The position numbers and the translations under genes are program-made. The notes beneath the pieces were generated by a model, which saw only the letters and a list, made by a program, of their open reading frames with translations, made no database searches and was not told where the DNA came from. 7,870 nucleotides of DNA from JAVJPJ01 sp040217295 (GTDB taxonomy: Bacteria > Pseudomonadota > Alphaproteobacteria > Rhodobacterales > Rhodobacteraceae): positions 1 through 7,870 of the forward strand of contig CAYWTM010000144.1 of assembly GCA_964460185.1 (NCBI GenBank), in the 5' to 3' direction. Below, piece by piece: positions 1 to 6,715 of this stretch. The number at the start of each line of letters is the position of its first letter. The first letter of the stretch is position 1.

Positions 1-21
1 GGGGGGTGCCCTGCTGTGAAT

Positions 22-30
22 GGAAGGAGG
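22..30 (+). promoter_or_regulatory. Ribosome binding site deciding the start at 37
   Basis: AAGGAGG at 24-30 is a full anti-16S match with a six-base spacer to the ATG at 37. It rules in that start over the in-frame GTG at 16. Confidence 0.8.
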
Positions 31-36
31 GCGGCC

Positions 37-1014
37 ATGCAGGCGGTTTGGTATGAGCGGTTCGGGGCGGCGGGCGAGGTCCTGCAGAAGGGCGAGATGG
101 CCGATCCGGCGCCGGGACCGGGAGAGGTCCTGGTCCGGTTGAAAGCCTCGGGGGTGAACCCGTCCGATGTGAAGCTGCGGGCGGGCGCGCGGCCGGGGGC
201 GCAGATGGCCTTTCCTGCGATCGTGCCCCATTCGGACGGGGCCGGGATCATCGAGGCGGTGGGCGCGGGCGTGGATCGGGGACGTGTGGGCTGTCGGGTC
301 TGGGTCTGGAATGCAGCCTGGCAACGGGCCCTTGGAACGGCCGCCGACTACGTGGCCCTGCCCTCGGCGCAGGCGGTGGCCCTGCCCGATGGCGTGTCGT
401 TTGCCGAAGCGGCCTGTTTCGGCATCCCGGCCATGACGGCGTGCCATGCCCTTTTGGGGGACGGACCGGTCGCGGGACAAACCGTTCTGGTCACCGGCGG
501 GGCCGGGACGGTGGGGCGCTACGCCTGCCAGATGGCGCAGCTTGCCGGCGCGCGGGTGATCACCACTGTATCCTCCGAGCGCAAGGCCGCGCATTCCACC
601 GCGCAGGACTGGGTGAATTACCGGCAGGACGACCCGATCGAGGCGGTGATGGAGATGACGGGCGGGGCCGGGGTGGACCGGGTGATCGATGTCGATTTCG
701 CCGCCAACCAGGCGGCCACGCTGGCGCTGTTGAAGCCGGGCGGCACGATCGCGGCCTATGCCTCGGCCAGCGACATGGCGCCGGTGCTTCAGTTCTATCC
801 GTTCATGTTCAAGAATATCCGGCTGCACATGTTGATCGTCTACCAGTTGGCGGGTGCCGCGCGGCTGGCGTGCCAGGGGCAGTTGACCCAATGGCTCGAG
901 GCGGGGGCGCTGTCGCACGCGGTGGTGCCCGGCGGCAGCCTGGCCGACTGCGCGGCGGCGCATGACCTGGTGGCCTCGGGCGACAAGCTTGGAACTGTTG
1001 TTCTGGACATCTGA
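37..1014 (+). CDS. Zinc-independent quinone oxidoreductase-type dehydrogenase (MDR superfamily)
   Basis: The 325-residue product is a medium-chain dehydrogenase/reductase of the NADPH:quinone reductase branch. The N-terminal GroES-like half carries the SGVNPSD motif (residues 38-44) typical of quinone reductases, where zinc alcohol dehydrogenases have a Cys ligand, so a zinc-free enzyme is expected. The Rossmann half has GGAGTVG (154-160) after a VLVT strand, the NAD(P)-binding turn. Length is normal for the family and it looks intact. The ATG at 37 is chosen because a perfect AAGGAGG lies at 24-30, six bases upstream; an in-frame GTG at 16 would precede that site and is unlikely. It is probably a soluble cytoplasmic enzyme reducing quinones or enones with NADPH; the true substrate cannot be read from sequence. 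An acyl-CoA synthetase follows 68 nt later on the same strand, suggesting cotranscription. The family call is secure, the substrate is not. Confidence 0.9.
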   Translation: MQAVWYERFGAAGEVLQKGEMADPAPGPGEVLVRLKASGVNPSDVKLRAGARPGAQMAFPAIVPHSDGAGIIEAVGAGVDRGRVGCRVWVWNAAWQRALGTAADYVALPSAQAVALPDGVSFAEAACFGIPAMTACHALLGDGPVAGQTVLVTGGAGTVGRYACQMAQLAGARVITTVSSERKAAHSTAQDWVNYRQDDPIEAVMEMTGGAGVDRVIDVDFAANQAATLALLKPGGTIAAYASASDMAPVLQFYPFMFKNIRLHMLIVYQLAGAARLACQGQLTQWLEAGALSHAVVPGGSLADCAAAHDLVASGDKLGTVVLDI

Positions 1015-1042
1015 CCGACCATCCGTGCTAGCCTTCCCACGT

Positions 1043-1068
1043 CAGGGCCGACGGGAGATCGGACCCTG
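1043..1068 (+). promoter_or_regulatory. Intercistronic hairpin before the acyl-CoA synthetase
   Basis: CAGGGCCGA (1043-1051) pairs with TCGG-A-CCCTG (1059-1068) to give nine base pairs with one bulged A and a seven-base loop. It ends two bases before the GGAGG ribosome site at 1071-1075. The CCCT of its 3' arm (1064-1067) can instead pair with AGGG at 1073-1076, inside that ribosome site. It may tune translation or protect an mRNA end; the role is inference. Confidence 0.45.
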
Positions 1069-1082
1069 TGGGAGGGATTTTT

Positions 1083-2630
1083 ATGACGATATATCCGAGT
1101 CACCACGGCACGGTGGATCTGCCTTCGATTTCAGTGACCGAAAAACTGTTCGAAGGTCTTGTGGGGCGCGAAGACGAGGTTGTTATCGTCGATGGCCCCA
1201 CGGGCCGGGGACTGACGGCGGGTCAGGTGATGGATCATATCAAGCGCCTGGCGGGTGGTCTGACCGAACGCGGGGTCTTGCCGGGCGGGACGGTGGCGGT
1301 GCTGGCGCCCAACATGCCGGAATACCCGGTCATCTTTCATGGCGTGGCCTGGGGCGGTGGCACGGTGACCACCATCAACCCCACCTATACCGCGCCCGAG
1401 ATCACCCACCAGCTGAACGATGCCGGCGCGGTGATCCTGGTGACCATTCCGATGTTCGAACGGGTTGCGCGGGCGGCCATCGCGGGGACGAGGGTGACCG
1501 ATCTCGTGGTCATCGGGGCCGAGGACGGCCTGTCGCTGGACGATGTGATGGGTCAGCCGATCGAGGCTCAGGTGCCCGTTGATCTCGACGAACATGTGGT
1601 CGTGCTGCCCTATTCGTCGGGCACGACGGGTCGGCCCAAGGGCGTGATGCTGACCCATCGCAACATGGTGGCCAATGTCGCGCAGGCGGGCGCGGTGGCC
1701 GGGATCGTGCCCGACGATGTGGGCATCGCGTTTTTGCCGTTCTTTCACATCTACGGGATGACGGTCCTGATGAACCTGTTCCTGAACCAGCGGGCCAAGA
1801 TCGTGACCATGCCGCGGTTCGATCTGGAGATGTTCCTGCGGCTGATCCAGGATCACCGCGCAACCCGGCTTTACATCGTGCCGCCCGTGGCGCTGGCGCT
1901 GGCCAAGCATCCGATGGTCGACCAGTTCGACGTGTCGTCCGTGACCGAGATCTTTTCGGGTGCGGCGCCCCTGGGCCCCGAGACGGAAGAAGCCGTGGGA
2001 ACGCGGTTCGGCGCCAGGTCGGTCCAGGGCTATGGGATGACCGAGATGGCTCCGATTTCCCACATGACGGTGGGCAGCGCGATCCGGCACGGGTCATCCG
2101 GGCAGGCGGTGCCGTCCACGGAATGCCGTATCGTCGATCCGGAAACCGGCGCCGATCTGCCCCCCGGGCAGGAGGGGGAGCTTTGGGTGCGCGGCCCGCA
2201 GGTGATGAAAGGGTATCTCAACAACCCGACCGCAACCGCGGAAGCCCTGACCGCCGATGGATGGCTGCGCACCGGCGACCTGGCCGTGATCGATGAGGAT
2301 GGGTTCATGTTCATCCGCGACCGGCTGAAGGAACTGATCAAGTTCAAGGGTTTTCAGGTGGCCCCGGCCGAGGTCGAGGCGGCGCTGATCGCGCATCCCG
2401 GAGTGGTCGATGCCGCTGTCATCGGCAAAGCTGACGACGAGGCCGGCGAGGTGCCGATCGCCTTCGTGGTCAGGGCGCCGGGGTCTGAGGTGACAGAAAC
2501 CGAATTGCAGGCCCATTGCGCGGGGTGCCTGGCCACCTACAAACATCCGGCCGAATACCGGTTTGTCGACAGCGTGCCGAAATCGGCCAGCGGCAAGATC
2601 CTGCGGCGCGAATTGCGCGACGCGATGTGA
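1083..2630 (+). CDS. Class I AMP-forming acyl-CoA synthetase (4-coumarate--CoA ligase-like)
   Basis: The 515-residue protein is an ANL-superfamily adenylate-forming enzyme: acid + ATP + CoA gives acyl-CoA + AMP + PPi. Family motifs appear in order: the phosphate loop SSGTTGRPKG (178-187), YGMTE (317-321), the ATP-ribose aspartate in TGD (397-399), the hinge region RDRLKELIKFKGFQV (from 412), and the C-terminal PKSASGK with the adenylation lysine K505. GELWVRGPQ resembles box II of 4CL-type ligases. Nothing is missing, so it should be active. Start: ATG 1083 has GGAGG at 1071-1075 with seven bases between; the GTG at 1068 lies upstream of that site and is rejected. Substrate could be an aryl, medium-chain or other carboxylic acid; 4CL-like sequence alone does not decide. 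It probably forms an operon with the preceding oxidoreductase, together pointing to catabolism of an organic acid or enone, which is inference. Confidence 0.94.
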   Translation: MTIYPSHHGTVDLPSISVTEKLFEGLVGREDEVVIVDGPTGRGLTAGQVMDHIKRLAGGLTERGVLPGGTVAVLAPNMPEYPVIFHGVAWGGGTVTTINPTYTAPEITHQLNDAGAVILVTIPMFERVARAAIAGTRVTDLVVIGAEDGLSLDDVMGQPIEAQVPVDLDEHVVVLPYSSGTTGRPKGVMLTHRNMVANVAQAGAVAGIVPDDVGIAFLPFFHIYGMTVLMNLFLNQRAKIVTMPRFDLEMFLRLIQDHRATRLYIVPPVALALAKHPMVDQFDVSSVTEIFSGAAPLGPETEEAVGTRFGARSVQGYGMTEMAPISHMTVGSAIRHGSSGQAVPSTECRIVDPETGADLPPGQEGELWVRGPQVMKGYLNNPTATAEALTADGWLRTGDLAVIDEDGFMFIRDRLKELIKFKGFQVAPAEVEAALIAHPGVVDAAVIGKADDEAGEVPIAFVVRAPGSEVTETELQAHCAGCLATYKHPAEYRFVDSVPKSASGKILRRELRDAM

Positions 2631-2675
2631 CCGGTTCGTCTGCCTGTCCGAGCACCGGGCATGCGGTGTGCCGGG

Positions 2676-2699
2676 GCGCGCAGAGAGGGTCTTGCGCGC
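2676..2699. terminator. Stem-loop between convergent genes, possible shared terminator
   Basis: GCGCGCA (2676-2682) pairs perfectly with TGCGCGC (2693-2699) around a ten-base loop. It lies 45 nt past the synthetase stop, and its right edge touches the stop codon of the convergent amylosucrase gene (2699-2701). No T-run follows on either strand, so classic intrinsic termination is uncertain. A weaker stem (CCGGGCA/TGCCGG, 2655-2674) lies beside it. Confidence 0.4.
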
Positions 2700-4591
2700 T
2701 ACCGGATCCAGACCCGCGCATAGGGGGGCAGGGGGATGGTGCCGGATGCGTCCCCGACCGATGCCCCTGACAGGATATCGTGCATCTGCGTCATGCCCTG
2801 TGCCCTGGCCCAGTCGGTCGCGGCCGACTGCCACTTGTCGGAAAAGTTGAAGATGCACAGCACGGGGCCCGTGGGCGCGCGGCGGGCAAAGGCGAACAGG
2901 GCGGTGTTCGGGCTGTCGAGGATCTCGGTCGGATGGCCGGCGTGAAATTCGGGGGTGGCGGTGCGGGTGGCCATGATATGCCTTATGCCCTCCAGAACGC
3001 GTCCCGGCACGCTTGTCGGATCGGACCGGGCCTGTGCGGCGCGGTCCCAGTCCATCACGGGGCGGTGCACCCAGCGGCTGTCATGGGCGTGGGGCGGATA
3101 GTCGGTGTAGCCGTAATCGTTGAGCATGGCGATTTCATCGCCCATGTAGATCAGCGGGATACCCCCGAAGCTTGCGATCAGGGCGTGGCCCATCAAGATG
3201 CGGTCGATGGCGCTTTGGACGGCGTCCTCGTCTTCGGCCTCCAGCGCGCGTTCCAGCCCGGCAAGCGACGCATTGGTGCCCGAGTTCCGCTTGTCGCCGG
3301 TGTCGGGATTGTACTGGAACAACACGCCCTTCGCGAAACTGCCGGGGAAACTGCCCTCGTAGAAATCGGCCAGGAAATTGCGGTGCGCGGGCCCGTTCAG
3401 GCCCACCGCGGCCGCATCCTCGTCGGTGACGGCCCAGCCGATATCGTCGTGGCAGCGCAGGTAGTTGGCATAGGTCGCGTTGGTCAGGACGGGCGGGAAA
3501 TGGGTGGACAGCACATGGGTCATCAACCGCGTGTCCCGGGCCGCAAGGGCCGACCAGATCTGCACCATGAGAGAGTTGTGATAGGCCAGATTGCCTTCTT
3601 TGCCGTCATGCTGGCCGCGTCCCAGGTAGGGCAGCATTTCCGCCGGTCCGACGATGGCCTCTTCGAGGTGGATGACCGCGGGGGCGGCGATGCGGGTGAC
3701 CGCGCGCAGGGCCTGCAGGATCATGTGGCATTCCGGTTCCGACTGGCACCGTGTGCCAAGCCGTTTCCACATGAAGGCCACCGCATCAAAGCGCAGGATC
3801 TCGACCCCCTTGTTGGCGAGGGTCAGCATGATCTTGGCGAATTCCAGAAAGACCTGCGGATTGGCCCAGTTCAGATCCCACTGATGTTCGTTGAAGCTGG
3901 TCCAGACCCAACGCCCGATATCGTCGTACCAGGTGAAGTTGCCCGGTGCGTTGTCGGGAAACACCTCGACCAGCGTTGTCTCGTATTGCCTGGGGAGGGT
4001 GTCATCCTCGAACATGAGGTAATAGTCGCGAAAGGCCGGATCGCCCTTGCGCGCCTTGCTGGCCCAGGCGTGTTCCTTGGCGGTGTGGTTGAGCACCAGG
4101 TCGACACACACGCTGATCCCGCGGGCGCGGCAGGCCGCGGTTGCCGCCTCGAAATCGTCCATGGTGCCGTAGATCGGGTTGATGGCGGTGTAGTCCATCA
4201 CCGAATAGCCGCCGTCATTGTCGCCCTTGCGGGGCTTCAGGCAGGGCATGAAATGGACGTAGCTGACGCCAAGCGACTTGAGATGGTCCAGCTTGCCCGG
4301 CACGCCGTTCAGATCCCCCGCGAAGCGGTCGATGTAAAAGACATATCCGGTCATGTCGGGGCGCAGGAACCAGTCGGGTTCCAGATCGCGTTTCATGTCC
4401 AGCAGCTTGAGATCGGCGGGCCTGTCGGACCACGCCCGCCGCATCACCCGGTCGAGGGCCCGGCGAAACCGGTCATAGTCGGGATGGGTGCCGTAAAGCG
4501 CCTCCAGCATCCCCCAAAGATCCCTGCGGCTGCGGTCATATCGCAGGTCGAACAGGGTCTTGTCATCAATCGCGGCGGTGGTCTGGGGCAT
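2699..4591 (-). CDS. Amylosucrase-family glycoside hydrolase (GH13, subfamily 4)
   Basis: The 630-residue protein matches amylosucrase along its whole length (Neisseria polysaccharea enzyme, 636 residues, gene ams), which makes an alpha-1,4-glucan from sucrose and releases fructose. GH13 regions are intact: DLVLNHT (164-170), LRFDAVAF with nucleophile D269, LEEAIV with acid/base E311, and RCHDDIGW with H381 and D382. Comparing from memory with the Neisseria enzyme, these fit H187, D286, E328, H392 and D393; D126 and R506 fit the D144-R509 salt bridge that closes the sucrose pocket. An alpha-helical N-terminal domain (1-90) precedes the barrel, and a short beta domain ends it. There is no signal peptide, so it is probably cytoplasmic. 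An in-frame TGA at 4634-4636 blocks any extension to the better-placed ATG at 4642. Sucrose hydrolases share this subfamily, so hydrolysis or isomer formation remains possible. No sucrose transporter or fructokinase gene is in the window. Confidence 0.92.
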   Translation of the reverse strand: MPQTTAAIDDKTLFDLRYDRSRRDLWGMLEALYGTHPDYDRFRRALDRVMRRAWSDRPADLKLLDMKRDLEPDWFLRPDMTGYVFYIDRFAGDLNGVPGKLDHLKSLGVSYVHFMPCLKPRKGDNDGGYSVMDYTAINPIYGTMDDFEAATAACRARGISVCVDLVLNHTAKEHAWASKARKGDPAFRDYYLMFEDDTLPRQYETTLVEVFPDNAPGNFTWYDDIGRWVWTSFNEHQWDLNWANPQVFLEFAKIMLTLANKGVEILRFDAVAFMWKRLGTRCQSEPECHMILQALRAVTRIAAPAVIHLEEAIVGPAEMLPYLGRGQHDGKEGNLAYHNSLMVQIWSALAARDTRLMTHVLSTHFPPVLTNATYANYLRCHDDIGWAVTDEDAAAVGLNGPAHRNFLADFYEGSFPGSFAKGVLFQYNPDTGDKRNSGTNASLAGLERALEAEDEDAVQSAIDRILMGHALIASFGGIPLIYMGDEIAMLNDYGYTDYPPHAHDSRWVHRPVMDWDRAAQARSDPTSVPGRVLEGIRHIMATRTATPEFHAGHPTEILDSPNTALFAFARRAPTGPVLCIFNFSDKWQSAATDWARAQGMTQMHDILSGASVGDASGTIPLPPYARVWIR

Positions 4592-4637
4592 GATCTTTCG
4601 CGCATACTGGGCCGGGGTCCTGGTGCTTGCCGCTCAT
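4566..4637 (-). CDS. Possible 23-residue leader peptide overlapping the amylosucrase start
   Basis: An ATG at 4637 on the minus strand opens a 23-codon frame (begins MSGKHQ, ends HRRD) that stops with TGA at 4566-4568, 26 nt inside the amylosucrase gene in a different frame. Its ribosome site GGAAGGA (4643-4649) has five bases to this ATG, far better than the weak GAAAGA next to the amylosucrase ATG. Ribosomes finishing the leader would stop close to that ATG, so translational coupling is possible. The peptide matches nothing I know, and the frame may be chance in GC-rich DNA. Confidence 0.35.
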   Translation of the reverse strand: MSGKHQDPGPVCAKDHAPDHRRD

Positions 4638-4666
4638 CTCATTCCTTCCCGTCCGCGTAAAGGCGG

Positions 4667-4680
4667 TTTGACCGGTAACC
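4667..4680. promoter_or_regulatory. Candidate operator upstream of amylosucrase
   Basis: TTTGACCGGTAACC is centred on the palindrome ACCGGT (4671-4676), and CCGG repeats four bases later, giving CCGGTAACCGG. LacI-family sugar regulators often bind sites with a central CCGG or CG, so a sugar-responsive operator is conceivable. The flanks are poorly symmetric, so this is weak. Confidence 0.2.
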
Positions 4681-4699
4681 GGCGATCCGCGCCAAGGCA

Positions 4700-4734
4700 C
4701 AAGGCGAAAGGCCGCCGGGGGTGCCCGACGGCCT
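4700..4734 (-). terminator. Intrinsic terminator of the autotransporter gene
   Basis: AGGCCG (4709-4714) pairs with CGGCCT (4729-4734); inside it CGGG (4716-4719) pairs with CCCG (4724-4727), with one C/A mismatch and a four-base loop. That is ten base pairs, 26 nt after the minus-strand stop at 4760. On the minus strand it is followed by CTTTCGCCTT, a broken T-run. It separates the autotransporter transcript from the amylosucrase gene. Confidence 0.65.
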
Positions 4735-4759
4735 GTCCTGTCGTCCATGCCCTGCGCGA

Positions 4760-6448
4760 TCAGAACCGCCAGGTGTAGTTTGCGCTGACCGAGACGTCGC
4801 GGTTGTCCTCGAAGGCGATCTCGAAGCCGCCGCCGTTGAAGTCCATCCCGACAAAGGCCCGTCCGAAGGCCCCGTCGCCCCCGGCGGTCGTGGAAAGCGC
4901 ATCGCCCGCAAGCGTCAGGCCGATGCTGCCGCCGCTCTGGTAGCCCAGATCGAGGCCGTAGCGCAGCGTGCCGATATCCAGCGCGGTTGCCCAGGCCACG
5001 CGGGCTTCGACCTGGTGGCTGAAGCGGCTGTCGATCTCCAGGTCGCCGTCGCCGGCATAGTCGTACTCGTGGGCGCCGTGGAACATGCCGGTGTAGCGCA
5101 GGCGCAGGCTGTTGCCTTGCCCCAACAGGTCGTACCAGGTCAGCGCGGGCGAGAAGAACGCGCTCAGGTAGCTGCCGGAGGCCCGTTCCAGCCCGGTGGG
5201 CAGCGTATTGTTCGCCCGTTCCCGGGTCACGTCACTGTAGCTGAGCCCGCCGGCCAGCGTGAAATCGGCCCCGCCCCATTGGCCGTAGATGCCGCCATGC
5301 AGGCCGATGGCCTGGGTGTCCATGCCGCTGCCGGCCGTGGATTGCGACAGGGAAATGCCCGCGAAGATGCCGGGCCCGTCGACGCGGTCGCGGCCAAAGC
5401 TGCCCGAGACGACAAGGCCGTCATGGCCGGTGGCGTCGCGCAGCAGCGCGCCCGAAACGCTGGCCCAGGTGCGGGTGCCGGCGGGGCCCTGGGTGACGGT
5501 GGGTGTCAGGCCGCGGCCTGCGACGGCGTCATGGATCAGGCGGCTTGCGGTGCCGCCGGTCCGGTCCTGCACCGCGTAGTCGTCAAGATCGGCCACGTAG
5601 ACGGTATCGCCCACCACCGTGTTGGGCCCCGGCGACGTGATCGTGCCGGGCAGGCCGTTGGTCCGCACGACGGCGTTCAGCCCCGCCCCGAAGCTCAGCG
5701 TCGCAGAGCCGGGCGTGTCGAAAAACACATCACCGACCAGAACCGGGCCGGCCAGCAGGTTGACCGTCGCATCCGCACCGAGGATTTGCATCGACAAACC
5801 CAGCTCGGAGATCAGCGATCCGCTATTGGTCACGATGTTGCCGTTGCCATCCGAAAACAGGGCGGCGGCACCGGCCCCGCTTGTCGTGACCGTCCCGCTG
5901 TTCGTCACCTGGCTGCCAGCGCCATCGACCCGAATGCCGTCGGCATTATCCCCGCTGGTCGTCACCGAGCCGCTGTTTTCCAGCGTGTTGGCGTTGCCAT
6001 CTGTCAGCAGACCAATGGCCCCCGTTCCACTGGTCGTCACGGCCCCGCTGTTGATCAATGTGCTCATGGCGCTGTTGATGCTCAATCCCTCTGACCCCGT
6101 GCCGCTGGTCGTCACCGTGCCGCTGTTGCGCAGCGTGTTTGAATTGCCCGCGCCCGCGTTCGCGAACAGACCATCGGAAAAATCTCCGCTGGTCGTTATC
6201 GCGCCCCTGTTGGTCAGGATGTTGTTGCTGCCGGTGGAAGACAGGCCGGCTTGGAGGTTTGGAGCCGTGGTCACCGAGCCTGTTTCGGTGACCGTGATCG
6301 TGTCATCCCCGTCCAGCACCTCGCCATCATTGGTGGTGACTGCCGCGCCTGAAATGGTGAAATCCTCTGCCAGCGCGACTGGGGGCAGGCCAAGACCCAG
6401 ATAAAGCGCGGCCAGCGCCGTGACTGTCTTTTTCATGCGTATATCCAT
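4760..6448 (-). CDS. Autotransporter-type outer-membrane beta-barrel protein with tandem-repeat passenger
   Basis: From the ATG at 6448 the protein has 562 residues. A Sec signal peptide (about 1-27: basic MKK, hydrophobic core, ALA before EDF) leads into a low-complexity Ser/Thr/Gly/Asn passenger. Seven tandem repeats of 25 residues (one of 28) occupy about 55-232, each starting N-S-G-x-V-T-T-S-G or a variant. This resembles stacked beta-solenoid rungs of autotransporter passengers. A linker follows, then from about 300 an amphipathic barrel of alternating aromatic and polar residues ending in Y-T-W-R-F; a terminal Phe is the signal for BAM insertion. This predicts type V secretion with the repeats displayed on the surface; the function (adhesion, aggregation) is unknown. 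In-frame ATGs at 6460, 6448 and 6436 compete; 6448 has GGCGG four bases upstream, while 6436 would begin directly at MKK. No protease triad is seen. Confidence 0.85.
   Translation of the reverse strand: MDIRMKKTVTALAALYLGLGLPPVALAEDFTISGAAVTTNDGEVLDGDDTITVTETGSVTTAPNLQAGLSSTGSNNILTNRGAITTSGDFSDGLFANAGAGNSNTLRNSGTVTTSGTGSEGLSINSAMSTLINSGAVTTSGTGAIGLLTDGNANTLENSGSVTTSGDNADGIRVDGAGSQVTNSGTVTTSGAGAAALFSDGNGNIVTNSGSLISELGLSMQILGADATVNLLAGPVLVGDVFFDTPGSATLSFGAGLNAVVRTNGLPGTITSPGPNTVVGDTVYVADLDDYAVQDRTGGTASRLIHDAVAGRGLTPTVTQGPAGTRTWASVSGALLRDATGHDGLVVSGSFGRDRVDGPGIFAGISLSQSTAGSGMDTQAIGLHGGIYGQWGGADFTLAGGLSYSDVTRERANNTLPTGLERASGSYLSAFFSPALTWYDLLGQGNSLRLRYTGMFHGAHEYDYAGDGDLEIDSRFSHQVEARVAWATALDIGTLRYGLDLGYQSGGSIGLTLAGDALSTTAGGDGAFGRAFVGMDFNGGGFEIAFEDNRDVSVSANYTWRF
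5753..6286 (-). repeat. Seven in-frame tandem repeats of 75-84 bp in the autotransporter passenger
   Basis: Unit boundaries on the minus strand fall at 6286, 6211, 6127, 6052, 5977, 5902 and 5827, ending at 5753. All are 75 bp except the second (84 bp, three extra codons). On the plus strand the shared core CTGGTCGTCAC/CCGCTGTT recurs at 5880, 5955, 6030, 6105 and 6189. The first and last units are the most diverged, as expected for an array expanded from the middle. Confidence 0.9.
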
Positions 6449-6486
6449 TATCCCGCCCATTGCCTGATTGGGGATTTCGTCGAAGA

Positions 6487-6516
6487 TTTATTGGGTTCTA
6501 ATTTATTGGCAGTCAA
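6487..6516 (-). promoter_or_regulatory. Candidate sigma-70 promoter of the autotransporter gene
   Basis: On the minus strand TTGACT (6511-6516, five of six to TTGACA) is followed after 18 bases by AATAAA (6487-6492, four of six to TATAAT). Transcription would begin near 6480, leaving a leader of about 30 nt before the ATG at 6448. The position supports a start in the 6436-6460 cluster. Confidence 0.5.
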
Positions 6517-6522
6517 GTGACG

Positions 6523-6551
6523 TTGATCTTCAATTCATTGCGCATGACAAT
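6523..6551 (+). promoter_or_regulatory. Candidate promoter of the RTX gene
   Basis: TTGATC (6523-6528) and GACAAT (6546-6551) are 17 bases apart, each four of six to consensus. Transcription would begin near 6558, giving a leader of about 158 nt. No better promoter is visible between here and the gene. The match is weak but the AT-rich setting is right. Confidence 0.3.
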
Positions 6552-6572
6552 TCGGCATCAATACCGAAATAC

Positions 6573-6612
6573 CTCGAATTTAAATTTCATGGAGATTCGC
6601 CGAAAATTCGAG
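6573..6612. repeat. Perfect 9-bp inverted repeat in the RTX leader
   Basis: CTCGAATTT (6573-6581) is the exact reverse complement of AAATTCGAG (6604-6612), with 22 bases between. The left arm overlaps the ten-base palindrome AATTTAAATT (6577-6586). It could be a regulator site or an RNA stem in the leader. Confidence 0.5.
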
Positions 6613-6616
6613 ATGG

Positions 6617-6636
6617 ATGCGCCTGAACGCATTTTT
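6617..6636 (+). terminator. Small hairpin with T-run in the RTX leader, possible attenuator
   Basis: ATGCG (6617-6621) and CGCAT (6628-6632) form a perfect five-base stem with a six-base loop, running straight into TTTT (6633-6636). The form is that of a weak intrinsic terminator, 80 nt ahead of the RTX ATG. The stem is short, so it would be inefficient alone. Confidence 0.3.
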
Positions 6637-6715
6637 CGGGGACAAGAGGCAAGGGATTGAACCCGTCCGGCCCGAAACCCGACACATATGCAGACCCAGA
6701 TGAGGAGCTGTCGAT

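Noticed and set aside
1131..2090. 319-codon minus-strand frame opposite the acyl-CoA synthetase
   Set aside because: It is rich in His, Arg and Gly as shadows of GC-rich genes are. The opposite strand encodes a complete ANL enzyme.
2780..4660. 626-codon open frame on the plus strand, opposite amylosucrase
   Set aside because: It is antisense to a gene with full family motifs. Its protein is low-complexity (G, H, V, R, D rich) with no domain. Long antisense frames are expected from strong GC bias in codon third positions.
4721..6094. 457-codon plus-strand frame opposite the autotransporter
   Set aside because: Composition is biased and it lacks any domain. The minus strand has a signal peptide, repeats in frame and a barrel end, so it is the coding strand.
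5753..6286. Regularly spaced repeats that could suggest a CRISPR array
   Set aside because: Repeats are contiguous 75-bp coding units with graded divergence and no unique spacers. They keep frame and encode a peptide repeat.
6645..6675. On the minus strand GGGTTCAATCCC looks like a tRNA T-arm, suggesting a tRNA end or phage attachment scar
   Set aside because: The five-base T-stem does not pair properly, and the upstream minus-strand sequence gives no anticodon, D-arm or acceptor stem.
6657..6690. TTGAAC followed by CATATG as a nearer RTX promoter
   Set aside because: The spacing is 22 bases, too long for sigma-70, and no -10-like hexamer lies at 16-18 bases.
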